64,000 nucleotides of DNA. Source: Streptomyces sp. cg36. Lineage in GTDB: Bacteria > Actinomycetota > Actinomycetes > Streptomycetales > Streptomycetaceae. A program made the translations under genes and the position numbers. The notes under the pieces were generated by a model. That model did not search any database. It was not told the DNA's origin and worked only from the letters and a program-made list of their open reading frames with translations. Position 1 is the first letter of the stretch; every line of letters starts with the position of its first letter. Shown piece by piece: positions 53,287-62,481 of this stretch. The DNA lies in assembly GCF_041080675.1 (NCBI RefSeq), contig NZ_CP163520.1, positions 1,054,001-1,118,000 of the forward strand, in the 5' to 3' direction.

Positions 53287-54900
53287 TCACTTCTTGGGCG
53301 CCCAGGTCTCGACGTTCCACCAGGGTCCGGAGGCGAGGCCGTGGTCGTGCGGTTCGGTCTGGGTGGTCAGGCCGTCCCAGCGGTCGTTCACGACGTAGAG
53401 GTGGTCGATGTGGGTGAGGAAGGTGTAGCCGGGGTTCTTGACCAGTTCGCGCTGGATGCTGTCGTACGCGCTCCTGCGGGCGGCGGTGTCACCGCTCTTG
53501 CGGCCCTCGTCGAGCGCCTTGTCGACGGTCTCGTTGGCGTAGTGGGCCATGTTGTTGAAGCCGTCGCCCGCGAGGGAGGAGTTGAGGAGCGTGTACTGGT
53601 CGAAGTCGGGGTCGCCGGGCGAGCCGCCGCCCGCGAGGACCGCCTCCTCCTTCATCCGGGGCTCGATGACCTCCCACGTACCGGCCTGGGTGGTGATGTC
53701 GACGCCCGCCTTCTTGGCGTCGGAGGCGTAGGCGAGGGCGTGGTCCTGGCGGAGCTTGTCGCCGGAGAGGTACCAGAGCGGGAACGCGGCGCGCACGCCG
53801 TCCTTCTCGCGGATGCCGTCGGAGCCGGGCTTCCAGCCCGCCTCGTCCAGGATCTTCTTGGCGGCGGCCAGGTCGTGGGGCCGCTCGGTGCCCGCCGCGA
53901 ACCAGGGGCTGCCGGTGGGCACCGGCCCGTAGGCGGGCTTGCCCGCGCCGTCGAGGATCTTGTCGACCATCGCCGCGCGGTCCACGGCGAGGTCGAGCGC
54001 GCGGCGCACGGCGGTGTCGCCGGTGACCTTGTTGCCGGTGGGCAGGGTGACGTTGCGGTAGTCGTAGGTCTTCGCCGCGTAGGTCTTCTTGTGCTGGTCC
54101 TTCGCGAAGCCCTCGGCGAGGTTGGGCGGCAGGATGGCGCCGTCGAGGTCGCCGGAGCGCAGCCGGGTGGCGCGCACGTCGTCGTCCTTGATGATCGCCA
54201 TGGTGAACTTCTTCACCTTCGGCGCGCCGCCCCAGTACCCCGGGTTGGCCTCGAACGCGATCTTCTCGCTCCTGGACCACTTGACGAGCTTGTACGGCCC
54301 GGTGCCCACGGGGGCGGTGGCGAAGTCGCCGGTGTTCACGTCCTGCTTGCCCGCGATGTGCTCGGGCACGACGGGCAGCACGGTGCGCTGCGCGAACGGC
54401 GCGTAGGGGTACTTCAGGGTGAAGACCACCGTGTCGTCGCCGCTCGCCCTGACCTCCTTGACGGCGTCGAGCTCGCCCTTGGAGGGATTGTTGGTCTTCG
54501 GGTCGAGGATGGTCGTGTAGGTGAAGACGACGTCCTTGGCCGTGAAGGGCCGCCCGTCGCTGAACTTCACGCCCTGGCGCAGCTTGTACGTGTAGGTGAG
54601 CCGGTCGGCGCTCACCTCGGGCAGGGCGACGGCGAGCGCGGGCTTGAGGCCCATCCGCGCGTCGAGCGTCAGCAGTCCGTCGAAGATCTTGGAGTTGCCG
54701 TCCTTGCCGTAGCCCAGGAGCGGGCTCAGGGTCTCGGGTTCGTAGGCGATGCCGACGACGGCCGAGTCCCCGCCCTTCCCCGACCCGCCCCCGCCGGGGC
54801 TGGAGCAGGCGGACGCGGTGACGGCCAGTGCTCCGGCCAGCGCCGCGGCGCCCGCTCCCCGTATCGCCCCGCGCATCGATCGGGCGGCCATGCCCCACAC
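53287..54900 (-). CDS. Solute-binding lipoprotein of the second importer, family 5
   Basis: A 537-aa SBP_bac_5 lipoprotein: lipobox TASAC near residue 32 followed by a Gly/Ser linker; VVGIAYEPETLSPLLGYG, YTYKLRQGVKFSDGRPFTAK, APVGTGPYKLVKWSRSEKIA, VRRALDLAVDRAAM. First gene of a complete five-gene importer (binding protein, two permeases, two ATPases). Ligand undetermined: peptides or nickel are the family options. An AT-rich upstream region carries a small inverted repeat. Confidence 0.9.
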   Translation of the reverse strand: MWGMAARSMRGAIRGAGAAALAGALAVTASACSSPGGGGSGKGGDSAVVGIAYEPETLSPLLGYGKDGNSKIFDGLLTLDARMGLKPALAVALPEVSADRLTYTYKLRQGVKFSDGRPFTAKDVVFTYTTILDPKTNNPSKGELDAVKEVRASGDDTVVFTLKYPYAPFAQRTVLPVVPEHIAGKQDVNTGDFATAPVGTGPYKLVKWSRSEKIAFEANPGYWGGAPKVKKFTMAIIKDDDVRATRLRSGDLDGAILPPNLAEGFAKDQHKKTYAAKTYDYRNVTLPTGNKVTGDTAVRRALDLAVDRAAMVDKILDGAGKPAYGPVPTGSPWFAAGTERPHDLAAAKKILDEAGWKPGSDGIREKDGVRAAFPLWYLSGDKLRQDHALAYASDAKKAGVDITTQAGTWEVIEPRMKEEAVLAGGGSPGDPDFDQYTLLNSSLAGDGFNNMAHYANETVDKALDEGRKSGDTAARRSAYDSIQRELVKNPGYTFLTHIDHLYVVNDRWDGLTTQTEPHDHGLASGPWWNVETWAPKK

Positions 54901-54988
54901 CCCTTGTTGAAGATCAACTGTTACTGCGAACAGATCGCATTTAAACAGCGCGCAAAGGGCTGGTCAAAAACGGGACACTCCGTGCGAG
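54901..54988 (-). promoter_or_regulatory. AT-rich promoter region of the second importer
   Basis: One of the most AT-rich stretches of the window. It contains CTGTTACTGCGAACAG (54918-54933), an inverted repeat CTGTT/AACAG with a 6-base centre, just upstream of the binding-protein start. A candidate operator; it does not match the NikR or Nur consensus patterns I know. Confidence 0.4.
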
Positions 54989-56092
54989 CTATGACGGTCC
55001 GGGCAACCCCACGAGCTCCGCCACGGCCGCCCGGTACTCGCCGGCCGAACCCAGCGCCAGCTGCGCCGACTTGGCCCGCTTGAGGTACAGGTGCGCCGGG
55101 TGCTCCCAGGTCATGCCGATGCCGCCGTGCAGTTGCACGCACTCCTCGGCCGCGCGCACCGCGACCCCGGAGCAGTACGCCTGCGCGACCGCCACCGAGA
55201 GCGGCGCGTCCGGGCTCGCGGTGGCGAGCGCGTCGGCGGCGGCGCGGGCGGCGGCCCGCGCGGAGACGACCTCCAGCCACAGCTGCGCCAGCCGGTGCTT
55301 GAGCGCCTGGAACGAGCCGACCGGCCGGTTGAACTGCTTGCGGTCCCGGACGTACGCGACGGTACTGGTCAGACACCACTCGGCGACGCCCAGCTGCTCG
55401 GAGGCGAGCAGCCCGGCCCCGGCGAGCAGCCCGCGCCGCACCGCCGCCCGGCCCGTCCCGGCGTCCGCGAGCACTGTGCCGCCCGCTCCGTCGAAGGCCA
55501 GCGCGGCCAGCGGCCGGGTGAGGTCGAGCGGGGTGAGCGGCTCGCGCGCGACACCGGCCCCGGCCGCCTCCACCGCGTACAGCCCCCGGCCGGTCGGGAC
55601 GAGCAGGACGTCGGCGGTGGCGCCGTCCGCCACCGCGCTCACCGTCCCGTCCAGCTCCTCGCGCTCCTGCGGCGAGTCGGGCCCGCAGGAGAACGGCAGG
55701 GCCAGCGCGGCCGTACGGCGTCCGGCCGCCAACTCGGACAGCAGCGAGGCGACTTGAGGGGACTCGGTGTCGAGGCCGAGCAGGGTCTCGGTGGCGATGA
55801 CGGAGCTGGTCAGATACGGCACGGGCGCGACGGACCGGCCGATCTCCTCCAGGACCACGGCCGCCTCGCGGTGCCCGGCGCCCTGGCCGCCCAGCTTCTC
55901 CGGGACGAGCAGTCCGGCCAGGCCCATCTCCGCGCCGAGCGCGTGCCACAGCGGCCCCTCGTAGGGGGTGCCCGCCTCGGCGCGGGCCAGTACCGAGGCG
56001 GGCTCCGCCCGGTCGCCGAGCAGCGAGCGCACGGCGGCCCGCAGGTCCTCCTCGGCCTCGGAGTAGAGCAGATCGGGGGTGGTCTCGGTCAT
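54989..56092 (-). CDS. Acyl-CoA dehydrogenase-family protein (short partner)
   Basis: A 367-aa acyl-CoA dehydrogenase fold: LVPEKLGGQGAGHREAAVVL near the N-terminus, LLASEQLGVAEWCLTSTVAY, RKQFNRPVGSFQALKHRLAQ and QLHGGIGMTWEHPAHLYLKR. The middle FAD-binding domain is abbreviated compared with its neighbour. Its start overlaps the stop of the longer dehydrogenase gene (ATGA). Adjacent pairs of this kind form alpha2-beta2 enzymes in actinobacterial steroid and acyl degradation; a heteromeric enzyme is therefore likely. Confidence 0.88.
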   Translation of the reverse strand: MTETTPDLLYSEAEEDLRAAVRSLLGDRAEPASVLARAEAGTPYEGPLWHALGAEMGLAGLLVPEKLGGQGAGHREAAVVLEEIGRSVAPVPYLTSSVIATETLLGLDTESPQVASLLSELAAGRRTAALALPFSCGPDSPQEREELDGTVSAVADGATADVLLVPTGRGLYAVEAAGAGVAREPLTPLDLTRPLAALAFDGAGGTVLADAGTGRAAVRRGLLAGAGLLASEQLGVAEWCLTSTVAYVRDRKQFNRPVGSFQALKHRLAQLWLEVVSARAAARAAADALATASPDAPLSVAVAQAYCSGVAVRAAEECVQLHGGIGMTWEHPAHLYLKRAKSAQLALGSAGEYRAAVAELVGLPGPS

Positions 56093-57273
56093 CGGGCCAG
56101 GTCCTTCCAGGCGGTGTCCTTGTCGCTGCGCGGCTCGGCGGGCAGCCCCAGGACGCGCTCGGCGACGATGTTCAGGAGCACCTCGCTGGTGCCGCCCTCG
56201 ATGGAGTTGCCCTTGGAGCGCAGATACCGGTATCCGGCGTCGCGGCCGGTGAAGTCGACCAGCTCGGGGCGGCGCATGGTCCAGTCGGAGTACAACAGCC
56301 CCTCCTCGCCCAGGAGTTCCACCTCCAGACCGCTGATCTCCTGGTTCAGCCGGGCGAACGACAGCTTCATGCCCGAGCCCTCGGGGCCGGGGCGGCCCGC
56401 GGCGAGCTGCTGGCGCAGCCGCTCACCGGTGAGCCGGGCGACCTCCGCCTCCACCCACAGCGTGAGCAGCCGCTGGTGCAGGTCGTGGGTGCGCAGCTCC
56501 GGGCGCTCGCGCCAGACCTCGGCGACCGGCGCGATCATCCCGCCCTCGCGGGGGCGGCGCATGCCGCCGATGGAGACCCGCTCGTTCATCAGGGTGGTCC
56601 GGGCGACCTGCCAGCCCTCGCCGACCGCGCCCAGGCGGTGGGCGTCGGGGATGCGGACGCCGGTGAGGAACACCTCGTTGAACTCGGCCTCGCCGGTGAT
56701 CTGGCGCAGCGGGCGCACCTCGACGCCCGGGTCGGTCATGTCGCAGACGAAGTAGGTGATGCCCTGGTGCTTGGGGAGGTCCGGGTCGGTGCGGGCGATC
56801 AGGATGGCCCAGCGGGCCAGATGGGCGCTGGAGGTCCACACCTTCTGCCCGTCGACCCGCCAGCCGTCGCCGTCCCGCACCGCCCGGGTGCCGAGGGCGG
56901 CGAGGTCGGATCCGGCGCCGGGCTCGCTGAACAGCTGGCACCACACCTCCTCGCCCGTCCACAGCGGGCGCAGGAACCGCCGCTTCTGCTCCTCCGTGCC
57001 GTGGGCGAGGATCGTCGGCGCGGCCATGCCGAGGCCGATCCCGATCCGGCGCGGGTCGTTGTCGGGCGCCCCGGCCGCTTCGAGCGCGGCGTCGACGACC
57101 GGCTGGAGCGAGCGCGGCGCCCCGAGCCCGCCGAGGCCGGCCGGGTAGTGCACCCAGGCGAGCCCGGCGTCGAAGCGCGCCTTGAGGAAGTCGCCGGGCC
57201 CGGTGGTGGCGGGCGGATGCGATGCCAGCAACTCCCTTACGAGGCCGAGCAGTTCGTCGGCGCCGACGCTCAT
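56089..57273 (-). CDS. Acyl-CoA dehydrogenase (long partner)
   Basis: A 394-aa FAD-dependent acyl-CoA dehydrogenase: QLFSEPGAGSDLAALGTRAV (FAD/substrate region), VDGQKVWTSSAHLARWAILI, FNEVFLTGVRIPDAHRLGAV, and the C-terminal SIEGGTSEVLLNIVAERVLG. It oxidises an acyl-CoA to its 2-enoyl form. The ATG at 57273 shares bases with the stop of the upstream oxidoreductase gene; a GTG one codon earlier is also possible. Confidence 0.92.
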   Translation of the reverse strand: MSVGADELLGLVRELLASHPPATTGPGDFLKARFDAGLAWVHYPAGLGGLGAPRSLQPVVDAALEAAGAPDNDPRRIGIGLGMAAPTILAHGTEEQKRRFLRPLWTGEEVWCQLFSEPGAGSDLAALGTRAVRDGDGWRVDGQKVWTSSAHLARWAILIARTDPDLPKHQGITYFVCDMTDPGVEVRPLRQITGEAEFNEVFLTGVRIPDAHRLGAVGEGWQVARTTLMNERVSIGGMRRPREGGMIAPVAEVWRERPELRTHDLHQRLLTLWVEAEVARLTGERLRQQLAAGRPGPEGSGMKLSFARLNQEISGLEVELLGEEGLLYSDWTMRRPELVDFTGRDAGYRYLRSKGNSIEGGTSEVLLNIVAERVLGLPAEPRSDKDTAWKDLAR

Positions 57274-58238
57274 CACCGAGCTCCTTCCGGCACGACCACG
57301 ACCCGGCCGGTGGTGGCGCCGTCGGCGACGCGCTGGACGGCGTCGGCCGCGTCCCTCAGCGTCACCCGCTCACTGATCAGCGGCTTGACCGCGCCCTCGG
57401 CGGCCAGCTCGGTGAGCTGCTGGTGGCAGCGCAGGATCGACGCCGGGTCCTTCTGCGCGTACAGCCCCCAGTGCAGGCCCACGATCGAGTAGTTCTTCAC
57501 CAGCGCATGGTTGAGCGCGGGGGCCGGAATGCTGCCGCTGGCGAACCCGACGACCAGGATGCGCCCCTCGAAGGCCACGCACTTGGCCGACTTGGCGTAG
57601 GCGTCGCCGCCGACCGGGTCGTAGATGACATCGGCGCCGCGTCCGCCGGTGGCCTCCTTGACGGCGGCCACGAGGTCGTCGGTGCGCCGGTCGATGACCA
57701 GGTCGCAGCCCAGCTCGCGGGCGATGCGGGCCTTGTCGGCGCCGCCGACCACACCGATGACGGTGGCCCCGGCCGCCTTGCCGAGCTGGACGGCCGCGCT
57801 GCCCACACCCCCGGCGGCGGCGTGCACCAGCAGCGTCTCGCCCTTCTGGAGGCGGGCCCGTCGGTGCAGCCCGAACATGCCGGTCTGGTAGCCGACGTGC
57901 AGGGCGGCGGCCTCGGCGTCGTCCAGCGCCTCGGGCGCGGGCAGCAGCGCGCCCTCGTCGGCGACGACGTACTCGGCGAGCCCGCCGTAGGGCAGCACGG
58001 GGTTGGCGATGACGCGCCGCCCGCCCTCGGTCTCGCCGCAGATCTCCACGCCGGGGGTGAACGGCAGCGGCGGCCTGACCTGGTACTCGCCCCGGCAGAG
58101 CAGCGCGTCCGGGAAGTTGATGTTCGCGGCGCGCACCTTGAGCAGCACCTGCCCCGGGCCCGGGGCGGGCGGGTCGACCTCGTCGAGGCGCATGACCTCG
58201 CGGGGCTCGCCGTTCTCGTGCACTCGCCATGCCTGCAT
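57273..58238 (-). CDS. NADPH:quinone oxidoreductase-family (MDR) protein
   Basis: A 321-aa zinc-independent medium-chain dehydrogenase/reductase: EVDPPAPGPGQVLLKVRAAN, NFPDALLCRGEYQ, TPGVEICGE, the NADPH-binding VHAAAGGVGSAAVQLGKAAG and YDPVGGDAY. Acts on quinones or enoyl compounds. It is first in a three-gene unit with the two acyl-CoA dehydrogenases, all overlapping, so it probably works in the same acyl pathway. Confidence 0.92.
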   Translation of the reverse strand: MQAWRVHENGEPREVMRLDEVDPPAPGPGQVLLKVRAANINFPDALLCRGEYQVRPPLPFTPGVEICGETEGGRRVIANPVLPYGGLAEYVVADEGALLPAPEALDDAEAAALHVGYQTGMFGLHRRARLQKGETLLVHAAAGGVGSAAVQLGKAAGATVIGVVGGADKARIARELGCDLVIDRRTDDLVAAVKEATGGRGADVIYDPVGGDAYAKSAKCVAFEGRILVVGFASGSIPAPALNHALVKNYSIVGLHWGLYAQKDPASILRCHQQLTELAAEGAVKPLISERVTLRDAADAVQRVADGATTGRVVVVPEGAR

Positions 58239-58353
58239 TCGGGGCCTCCACGCGCTGTAGGCGGTACGGCTGCGTACCCTTGCCCCGGCATACTAAGCGG
58301 TCGCTTGCCGCTGAGGGAACAGGCAACCGCCAACAGGACGGCCCGCGCCCCGG

Positions 58354-58938
58354 CTACCCCTGCCGGGGCCGCGCCCGTACGTGCATCCGCTCCCCCTGGG
58401 GCCCGAACAGGCTCAGATACTCCACCGGAGCCTCCCCGGCCGGCCCGAACCAGTGCGGCAGCCGGGTGTCGAACTCGGCCGCCTCACCCGCCCCCAGCAC
58501 CACGTCGTTGTCGCCCAGCACCAGCCGCAGCCTGCCCGCCAGCACGTACAGCCATTCGTACCCCTCGTGGATCCTCGGCTCGGGCTCCACCCCCGTCGCC
58601 CGGTCCACCACCTTGTACGCCTGGAGCCCGCCGGGCTGGCGGGTCAGGGGCACCATGGTCTTGCTCCCCCGCACGATCGGCTTCGCCCGTACCCGCGGAT
58701 CGCCGACGGGCGGCGCGCCCACCAGGTCGTCGAGCGGCACCTGATGGGCGCGGGCGATCGGCAGCAGCAGCTCCAGGCTGGGCCGCCGGTTGCCGGACTC
58801 CAGCCGGGAGAGCGTGGAGACGGAGATCCCGGTGGCCGCCGACAGATCCCCGAGCGTGGCCCCGCGCTCCTTGCGGATGCGGCGCAGCCGGGGGCCCACT
58901 TCGGTCAGCACGTCGTCGAGGTCGCGGTCTTCGCTCAT
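58354..58938 (-). CDS. XRE-family regulator with cupin domain
   Basis: A 194-aa protein with an N-terminal HTH (about 12-70: LRRIRKERGATLGDLSAATG, SVSTLSRLESGNRRPSLELL) and a C-terminal cupin (about 105-190: HEGYEWLYVLAGRLRLVLGD, GEAAEFDTRLPHWFG). Such proteins sense small molecules and control nearby catabolic genes; the acyl-CoA dehydrogenase unit directly downstream is a reasonable target. ATG start at 58938. Confidence 0.92.
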   Translation of the reverse strand: MSEDRDLDDVLTEVGPRLRRIRKERGATLGDLSAATGISVSTLSRLESGNRRPSLELLLPIARAHQVPLDDLVGAPPVGDPRVRAKPIVRGSKTMVPLTRQPGGLQAYKVVDRATGVEPEPRIHEGYEWLYVLAGRLRLVLGDNDVVLGAGEAAEFDTRLPHWFGPAGEAPVEYLSLFGPQGERMHVRARPRQG

Positions 58939-58969
58939 GGGGACATTGCAGGATCGGCAACCGCGGTTG

Positions 58970-59710
58970 TCAACGCGGGAAGACCTCGAAGGTGACCGCC
59001 GGACGTCCCCCGAACCGCTCGGAGGCGCGCCGGGCGTTCTCGGTGAGGAAGGTGCGGCAGTACGTCTCCGGGTCCTCCTCGGTCAGCCCCTCGATGTAAC
59101 TGCGGTGCTCCAGGAGCGAGTCCACCGACCGCTCCAGGCCCGCCGTCGCGTCGACCGCGTGCGTGGGCGAGGTCGATCCGGCCACCGCGACCCAGCGCAC
59201 CCCGTTCCAGGGCGCCAGGCCCCGCTCGGTGAGCTCGGGGAAGATCCAGCGGTTTCCGGCGTCCCCGGCCGCGTCCAGGGTGGCCCGGCCCACCGCGCGG
59301 TGGTCGGGGGTGTTCCAGACGACGCCGCCCCAGGTGTCGCGGTGGTTGAGCGTGAGGACCAGTTCGGGGCGGTGGCGGCGGATGGCGGCGGCGATGTCCC
59401 GGCGCAGCCCCAGGCCGTACTCGATCACACCGTCCCGGTGGTCCAGGAACTCGACCGCCGAGACGCCCACCACGGCCGCGCTCGCCCGCTGCTCCGCCTC
59501 CCGCAGGGGTGCGCACTCGGCGGGCGCGATGCCGTCGATGCCCGCCTCGCCCCGGGTCGCCAGGACGTAGGTGACCTCCTTGCCGCTGTCGGTCCAGCCC
59601 GCGATCGCCGCGGCGCAACCGTACTCCAGGTCGTCGGGGTGGGCGACGACCGCCAGCGCGCGCCGCCAGTCGTCGGGCATCTCCTGCAACTGCTCCAACT
59701 GCTCTGTCAT
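58970..59710 (-). CDS. PIG-L (LmbE-like) deacetylase
   Basis: A 246-aa zinc-dependent N-acetyl-sugar deacetylase-family protein: the signature AHPDDLEYGCAA (metal and catalytic Asp) near residue 24, DHRDGVIEYGLGLRRDIAAA, and VWNTPDHRAVGRATLDA with the third metal ligand. Relatives include mycothiol deacetylases, but the substrate cannot be assigned. 31 bases upstream of the XRE-cupin gene on the same strand. Confidence 0.9.
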   Translation of the reverse strand: MTEQLEQLQEMPDDWRRALAVVAHPDDLEYGCAAAIAGWTDSGKEVTYVLATRGEAGIDGIAPAECAPLREAEQRASAAVVGVSAVEFLDHRDGVIEYGLGLRRDIAAAIRRHRPELVLTLNHRDTWGGVVWNTPDHRAVGRATLDAAGDAGNRWIFPELTERGLAPWNGVRWVAVAGSTSPTHAVDATAGLERSVDSLLEHRSYIEGLTEEDPETYCRTFLTENARRASERFGGRPAVTFEVFPR

Positions 59711-59781
59711 GAGGGCAGCTTACGATCCCGACGATCTTCGCGCGCCGCGGTCGACCGCCGCCCGGACCCCCGCCCCGGGCC

Positions 59782-61101
59782 TCAGATCTCGCCGCGCACC
59801 AGGGCGAGCAGCCGGTCCAGTACGCGGGGGCCGCCGGCCCGGACGCCGTCGTGCTCGTACTCGTCGGTGACCCAGGTGCGCAGGCCCCGAACGGCGCGGG
59901 CGGTGCGCAGGGAGTGCTCGGTGTCCACGTACATGTCGTCGTGGTAGACGGCGGCGGCCACCGGGACCTCGTTGGCGGCCAGCGCGGCCGGGTCGTACAG
60001 CGGGGTCCAGTCGGTGTGCGCGGCGAGCAGCCCGGCGCTCTCGCGCAGCGGGCGCAGCGCGGGGTCGGTCTCGAAGTGCCAGGGGTGCACGGACTCGCCG
60101 GTGAACAGCACCGGGCCGTCCCCGGCCAGCGCCTTCTCCGCGCAGAACTGCGGGAACTCGGCGCGCACCCGTTCGGCGGACCAGTCGGTGGGGCGGGCGT
60201 CCTGGGCGTAGCACGCCTCGTGCAGCACCGCGTAGAGCGGGTGTCCGGCGAAGGAGAGGGCGGCGTGCGCGTTCTCCTGGAAGGCGTCGGAGAGCGCGGT
60301 CCCGCCGGCCGTGCGCACCAGCGCGCCCTCCAGCAGGTAGTGCAGCTGGTGCGGGCCGTCGCCGCTGCCCAGCAGCAGGCCGAGCGACTGGAAGGCCGCC
60401 GGGGTCAGCACGTATCCGCTGCTCAGGACCCGCCGGTCGGCGGCCAGGAACTCGGTGATCCGGCGTACGTGGGCGACGTCCTGGGGGTAGCGCTCGTAGT
60501 ACGCGGCGTTCTTGCGCTCGACACGGGGACCGGCCGCCCGGTACACGTCGTCCGCGTGCCCGTCGAGCGACGGCAGACCGCCGGTGATCAGCACGGCGGC
60601 CAGCCCCTGGGGGGCGGTGGAGAGGTAGTGGGTGGCGCAGAAGCCGCCGAAGCTCTGGCCGAGGACGGTCCAGGGGGCACCGCCGGTGAGCTCGCGGCGG
60701 ATCAGCTCGCAGTCCTTGACGATGGAGTCGGCGCGGAAGTGGGTCAGATAGTCGGCCTGTTCGCGCGGACCGCCGCGCAGCGGCAGGCTCTGGCGGTCGG
60801 CGGGGGTGGACAGCCCCGTGCCGCGCTGGTCGAGCAGCAGCACCCGGAAGTCGCGCAGGGCCCGCCCCAGCCATGCCTGCTGCCCGATGAACCGCCGCGC
60901 GCCGAAGCCCGGCCCGCCCTCCAGGTACAGCAGCCACGGCAGCCGCTCCCGGTCGGCCGCGCGGTCGGCGGCGACGACCTCGCGCGCGTGGAGCGAGATG
61001 CGCTCGCCGTCGGGGCGGGCGTGGTCCAGGGGCACGTCGAAGCGGTGGTCGACCAGAACGGTCCCGGGCTGGCGGTAGGCGGGCGCGGCTGCGGTGGTCA
61101 A
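59782..61101 (-). CDS. Alpha/beta hydrolase, proline iminopeptidase-like (S33)
   Basis: A 439-aa S33-family hydrolase: LYLEGGPGFGARRFIGQQAW (HGGPG-type oxyanion motif with E for H), LLLDQRGTGLSTP, nucleophile VLGQSFGGFCATHYLS, and a C-terminal VTDEYEHDGVRAG with a candidate catalytic His. I choose a TTG start at 61101 because AGGAG lies 6 bases upstream; an ATG at 61170 lacks a ribosome site. Divergent from the OpuCA-like ATPase gene. Confidence 0.85.
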   Translation of the reverse strand: MTTAAAPAYRQPGTVLVDHRFDVPLDHARPDGERISLHAREVVAADRAADRERLPWLLYLEGGPGFGARRFIGQQAWLGRALRDFRVLLLDQRGTGLSTPADRQSLPLRGGPREQADYLTHFRADSIVKDCELIRRELTGGAPWTVLGQSFGGFCATHYLSTAPQGLAAVLITGGLPSLDGHADDVYRAAGPRVERKNAAYYERYPQDVAHVRRITEFLAADRRVLSSGYVLTPAAFQSLGLLLGSGDGPHQLHYLLEGALVRTAGGTALSDAFQENAHAALSFAGHPLYAVLHEACYAQDARPTDWSAERVRAEFPQFCAEKALAGDGPVLFTGESVHPWHFETDPALRPLRESAGLLAAHTDWTPLYDPAALAANEVPVAAAVYHDDMYVDTEHSLRTARAVRGLRTWVTDEYEHDGVRAGGPRVLDRLLALVRGEI

Positions 61102-61255
61102 GGGGGCTCCTGCTCTGGGTGGTGGGCGTGCGCTCTGCGTCGTGGGTCCGGCCGGTCCCCAGTGGATCACACCGGGCGCGCGGCGCGCCGCCGAGGTGTA
61201 CTCCCCCGGCGGCGGTCCGTGTGCGCGCGGGCCGCCGGGCTCCTAGCGTGGGTCC

Positions 61256-62419
61256 ATGATCCGGTTCGAGCAGGTCAGCAAGGTGTACCCGGATGGCACC
61301 AGCGCCGTCGACGGGCTGTCCTTCGAGGTGGCCGAGGGAGAACTGGTCACCCTGGTCGGCCCGTCCGGCTGCGGCAAGACGACCACCATGATGATGGTGA
61401 ACCGACTGATCGAGCCCACCTCGGGCCGCATCCTGGTGGACGGCGAGGACATCGCCTCGGTCGACCCCGTGAAGCTGCGGCGCCGGATCGGCTACGTCAT
61501 CCAGCAGGTCGGCCTCTTCCCCCACCGCACGGTCCTGGACAACACCGCGACCGTACCGGCGCTGGTCGGCTGGAAACGGGCGAAGGCGCGGGCGCGGGCG
61601 GCGGAGCTGCTCGATCTGGTCGGCCTCGACCCCAAGGTGTTCGGCGCCCGCTACCCGGCCCAGCTCTCCGGCGGGCAGCGCCAGCGCGTCGGGGTGGCAC
61701 GGGCGCTGGCGGCGGACCCGCCGGTGCTGCTGATGGACGAGCCGTTCGGGGCGGTGGACCCGGTGGTGCGCGAGCGGCTGCAGAACGAGTTCCTGAGTCT
61801 TCAGGCGACGGTGCGCAAGACGGTTCTGCTGGTGACGCACGACATCGAGGAGGCGGTACGGATGGGCGACCGCATCGCGGTGTACGGGCAGGGCCGCATC
61901 GAGCAGTTCGACACCCCGGCGGCGGTCCTCGGCGCGCCCGCGACCTCGTACGTGGCGCAGTTCGTGGGCGCGGACCGGGGGCTGAAGCGGCTGTCGGTCA
62001 CCGAGGTCGAGGAGGCCGACCTGGAACAGCCGCCGGTGGCGCGCCTGGACGAGCCGGTGGCGGTCGCCGCGGCCCGGCTGCGCGAGGGCGAGGCGCGCTG
62101 GGCGGTGGTCCTCAACGCCTCGGGCGAGCTGCACGGCTGGGTCGCCACGGAGGAGCTGTCGCTGGCCGGCGCCTCCGGCACGGTCGCGGACCTGGCCCGG
62201 CGGATGGAGGCGTGGGTGCCGGTCGGGGCGCCCCTGAAGCAGGCGTTCAGCGAGATGCTCCAGTACGACGCGGGCTGGGTCGCGGTCCTGGACGGCGCCC
62301 GCTTCGTGGGCGTCCTGACCCCCGCGAAACTCCACGAGGCCCTGCGCAGATCGGTGGACGCGGACGCCCAGGGAGTGGCGCGGGAGGAGGTGGACTTCGA
62401 CTCGGTCGCCGATGCGTAG
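61256..62419 (+). CDS. OpuCA/ProV-like ABC transporter ATPase with CBS domains, orphan
   Basis: A 387-aa ATPase of the glycine-betaine/choline importer class: TLVGPSGCGKTTTMMMVNRL, YVIQQVGLFPHRTV, LSGGQRQRVGVARALAADPP, LLMDEPFGAVDP, VTHDIEEAVRMGDRIAV, and a C-terminal CBS pair (about 285-370: RWAVVLNASGELHGWVATEE, AGWVAVLDGARFVGVLTPAK). These genes are normally followed by two permease genes and a binding-protein gene; here the next 450 bases hold only a minus-strand fragment, so the partners are missing locally. Confidence 0.92.
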   Translation: MIRFEQVSKVYPDGTSAVDGLSFEVAEGELVTLVGPSGCGKTTTMMMVNRLIEPTSGRILVDGEDIASVDPVKLRRRIGYVIQQVGLFPHRTVLDNTATVPALVGWKRAKARARAAELLDLVGLDPKVFGARYPAQLSGGQRQRVGVARALAADPPVLLMDEPFGAVDPVVRERLQNEFLSLQATVRKTVLLVTHDIEEAVRMGDRIAVYGQGRIEQFDTPAAVLGAPATSYVAQFVGADRGLKRLSVTEVEEADLEQPPVARLDEPVAVAAARLREGEARWAVVLNASGELHGWVATEELSLAGASGTVADLARRMEAWVPVGAPLKQAFSEMLQYDAGWVAVLDGARFVGVLTPAKLHEALRRSVDADAQGVAREEVDFDSVADA

Positions 62420-62481
62420 GCGCCGGATCGTGCAGGTGGCGGTCGCCCGGAATTCCAAGTGGCCGCCACCCATGAAGCCCC

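Noticed and set aside
54918..54933. Inverted repeat considered as a NikR or Nur site
   Set aside because: The half-sites CTGTT/AACAG and the spacing do not match the nickel-regulator patterns I know, so it is only listed as a candidate operator.
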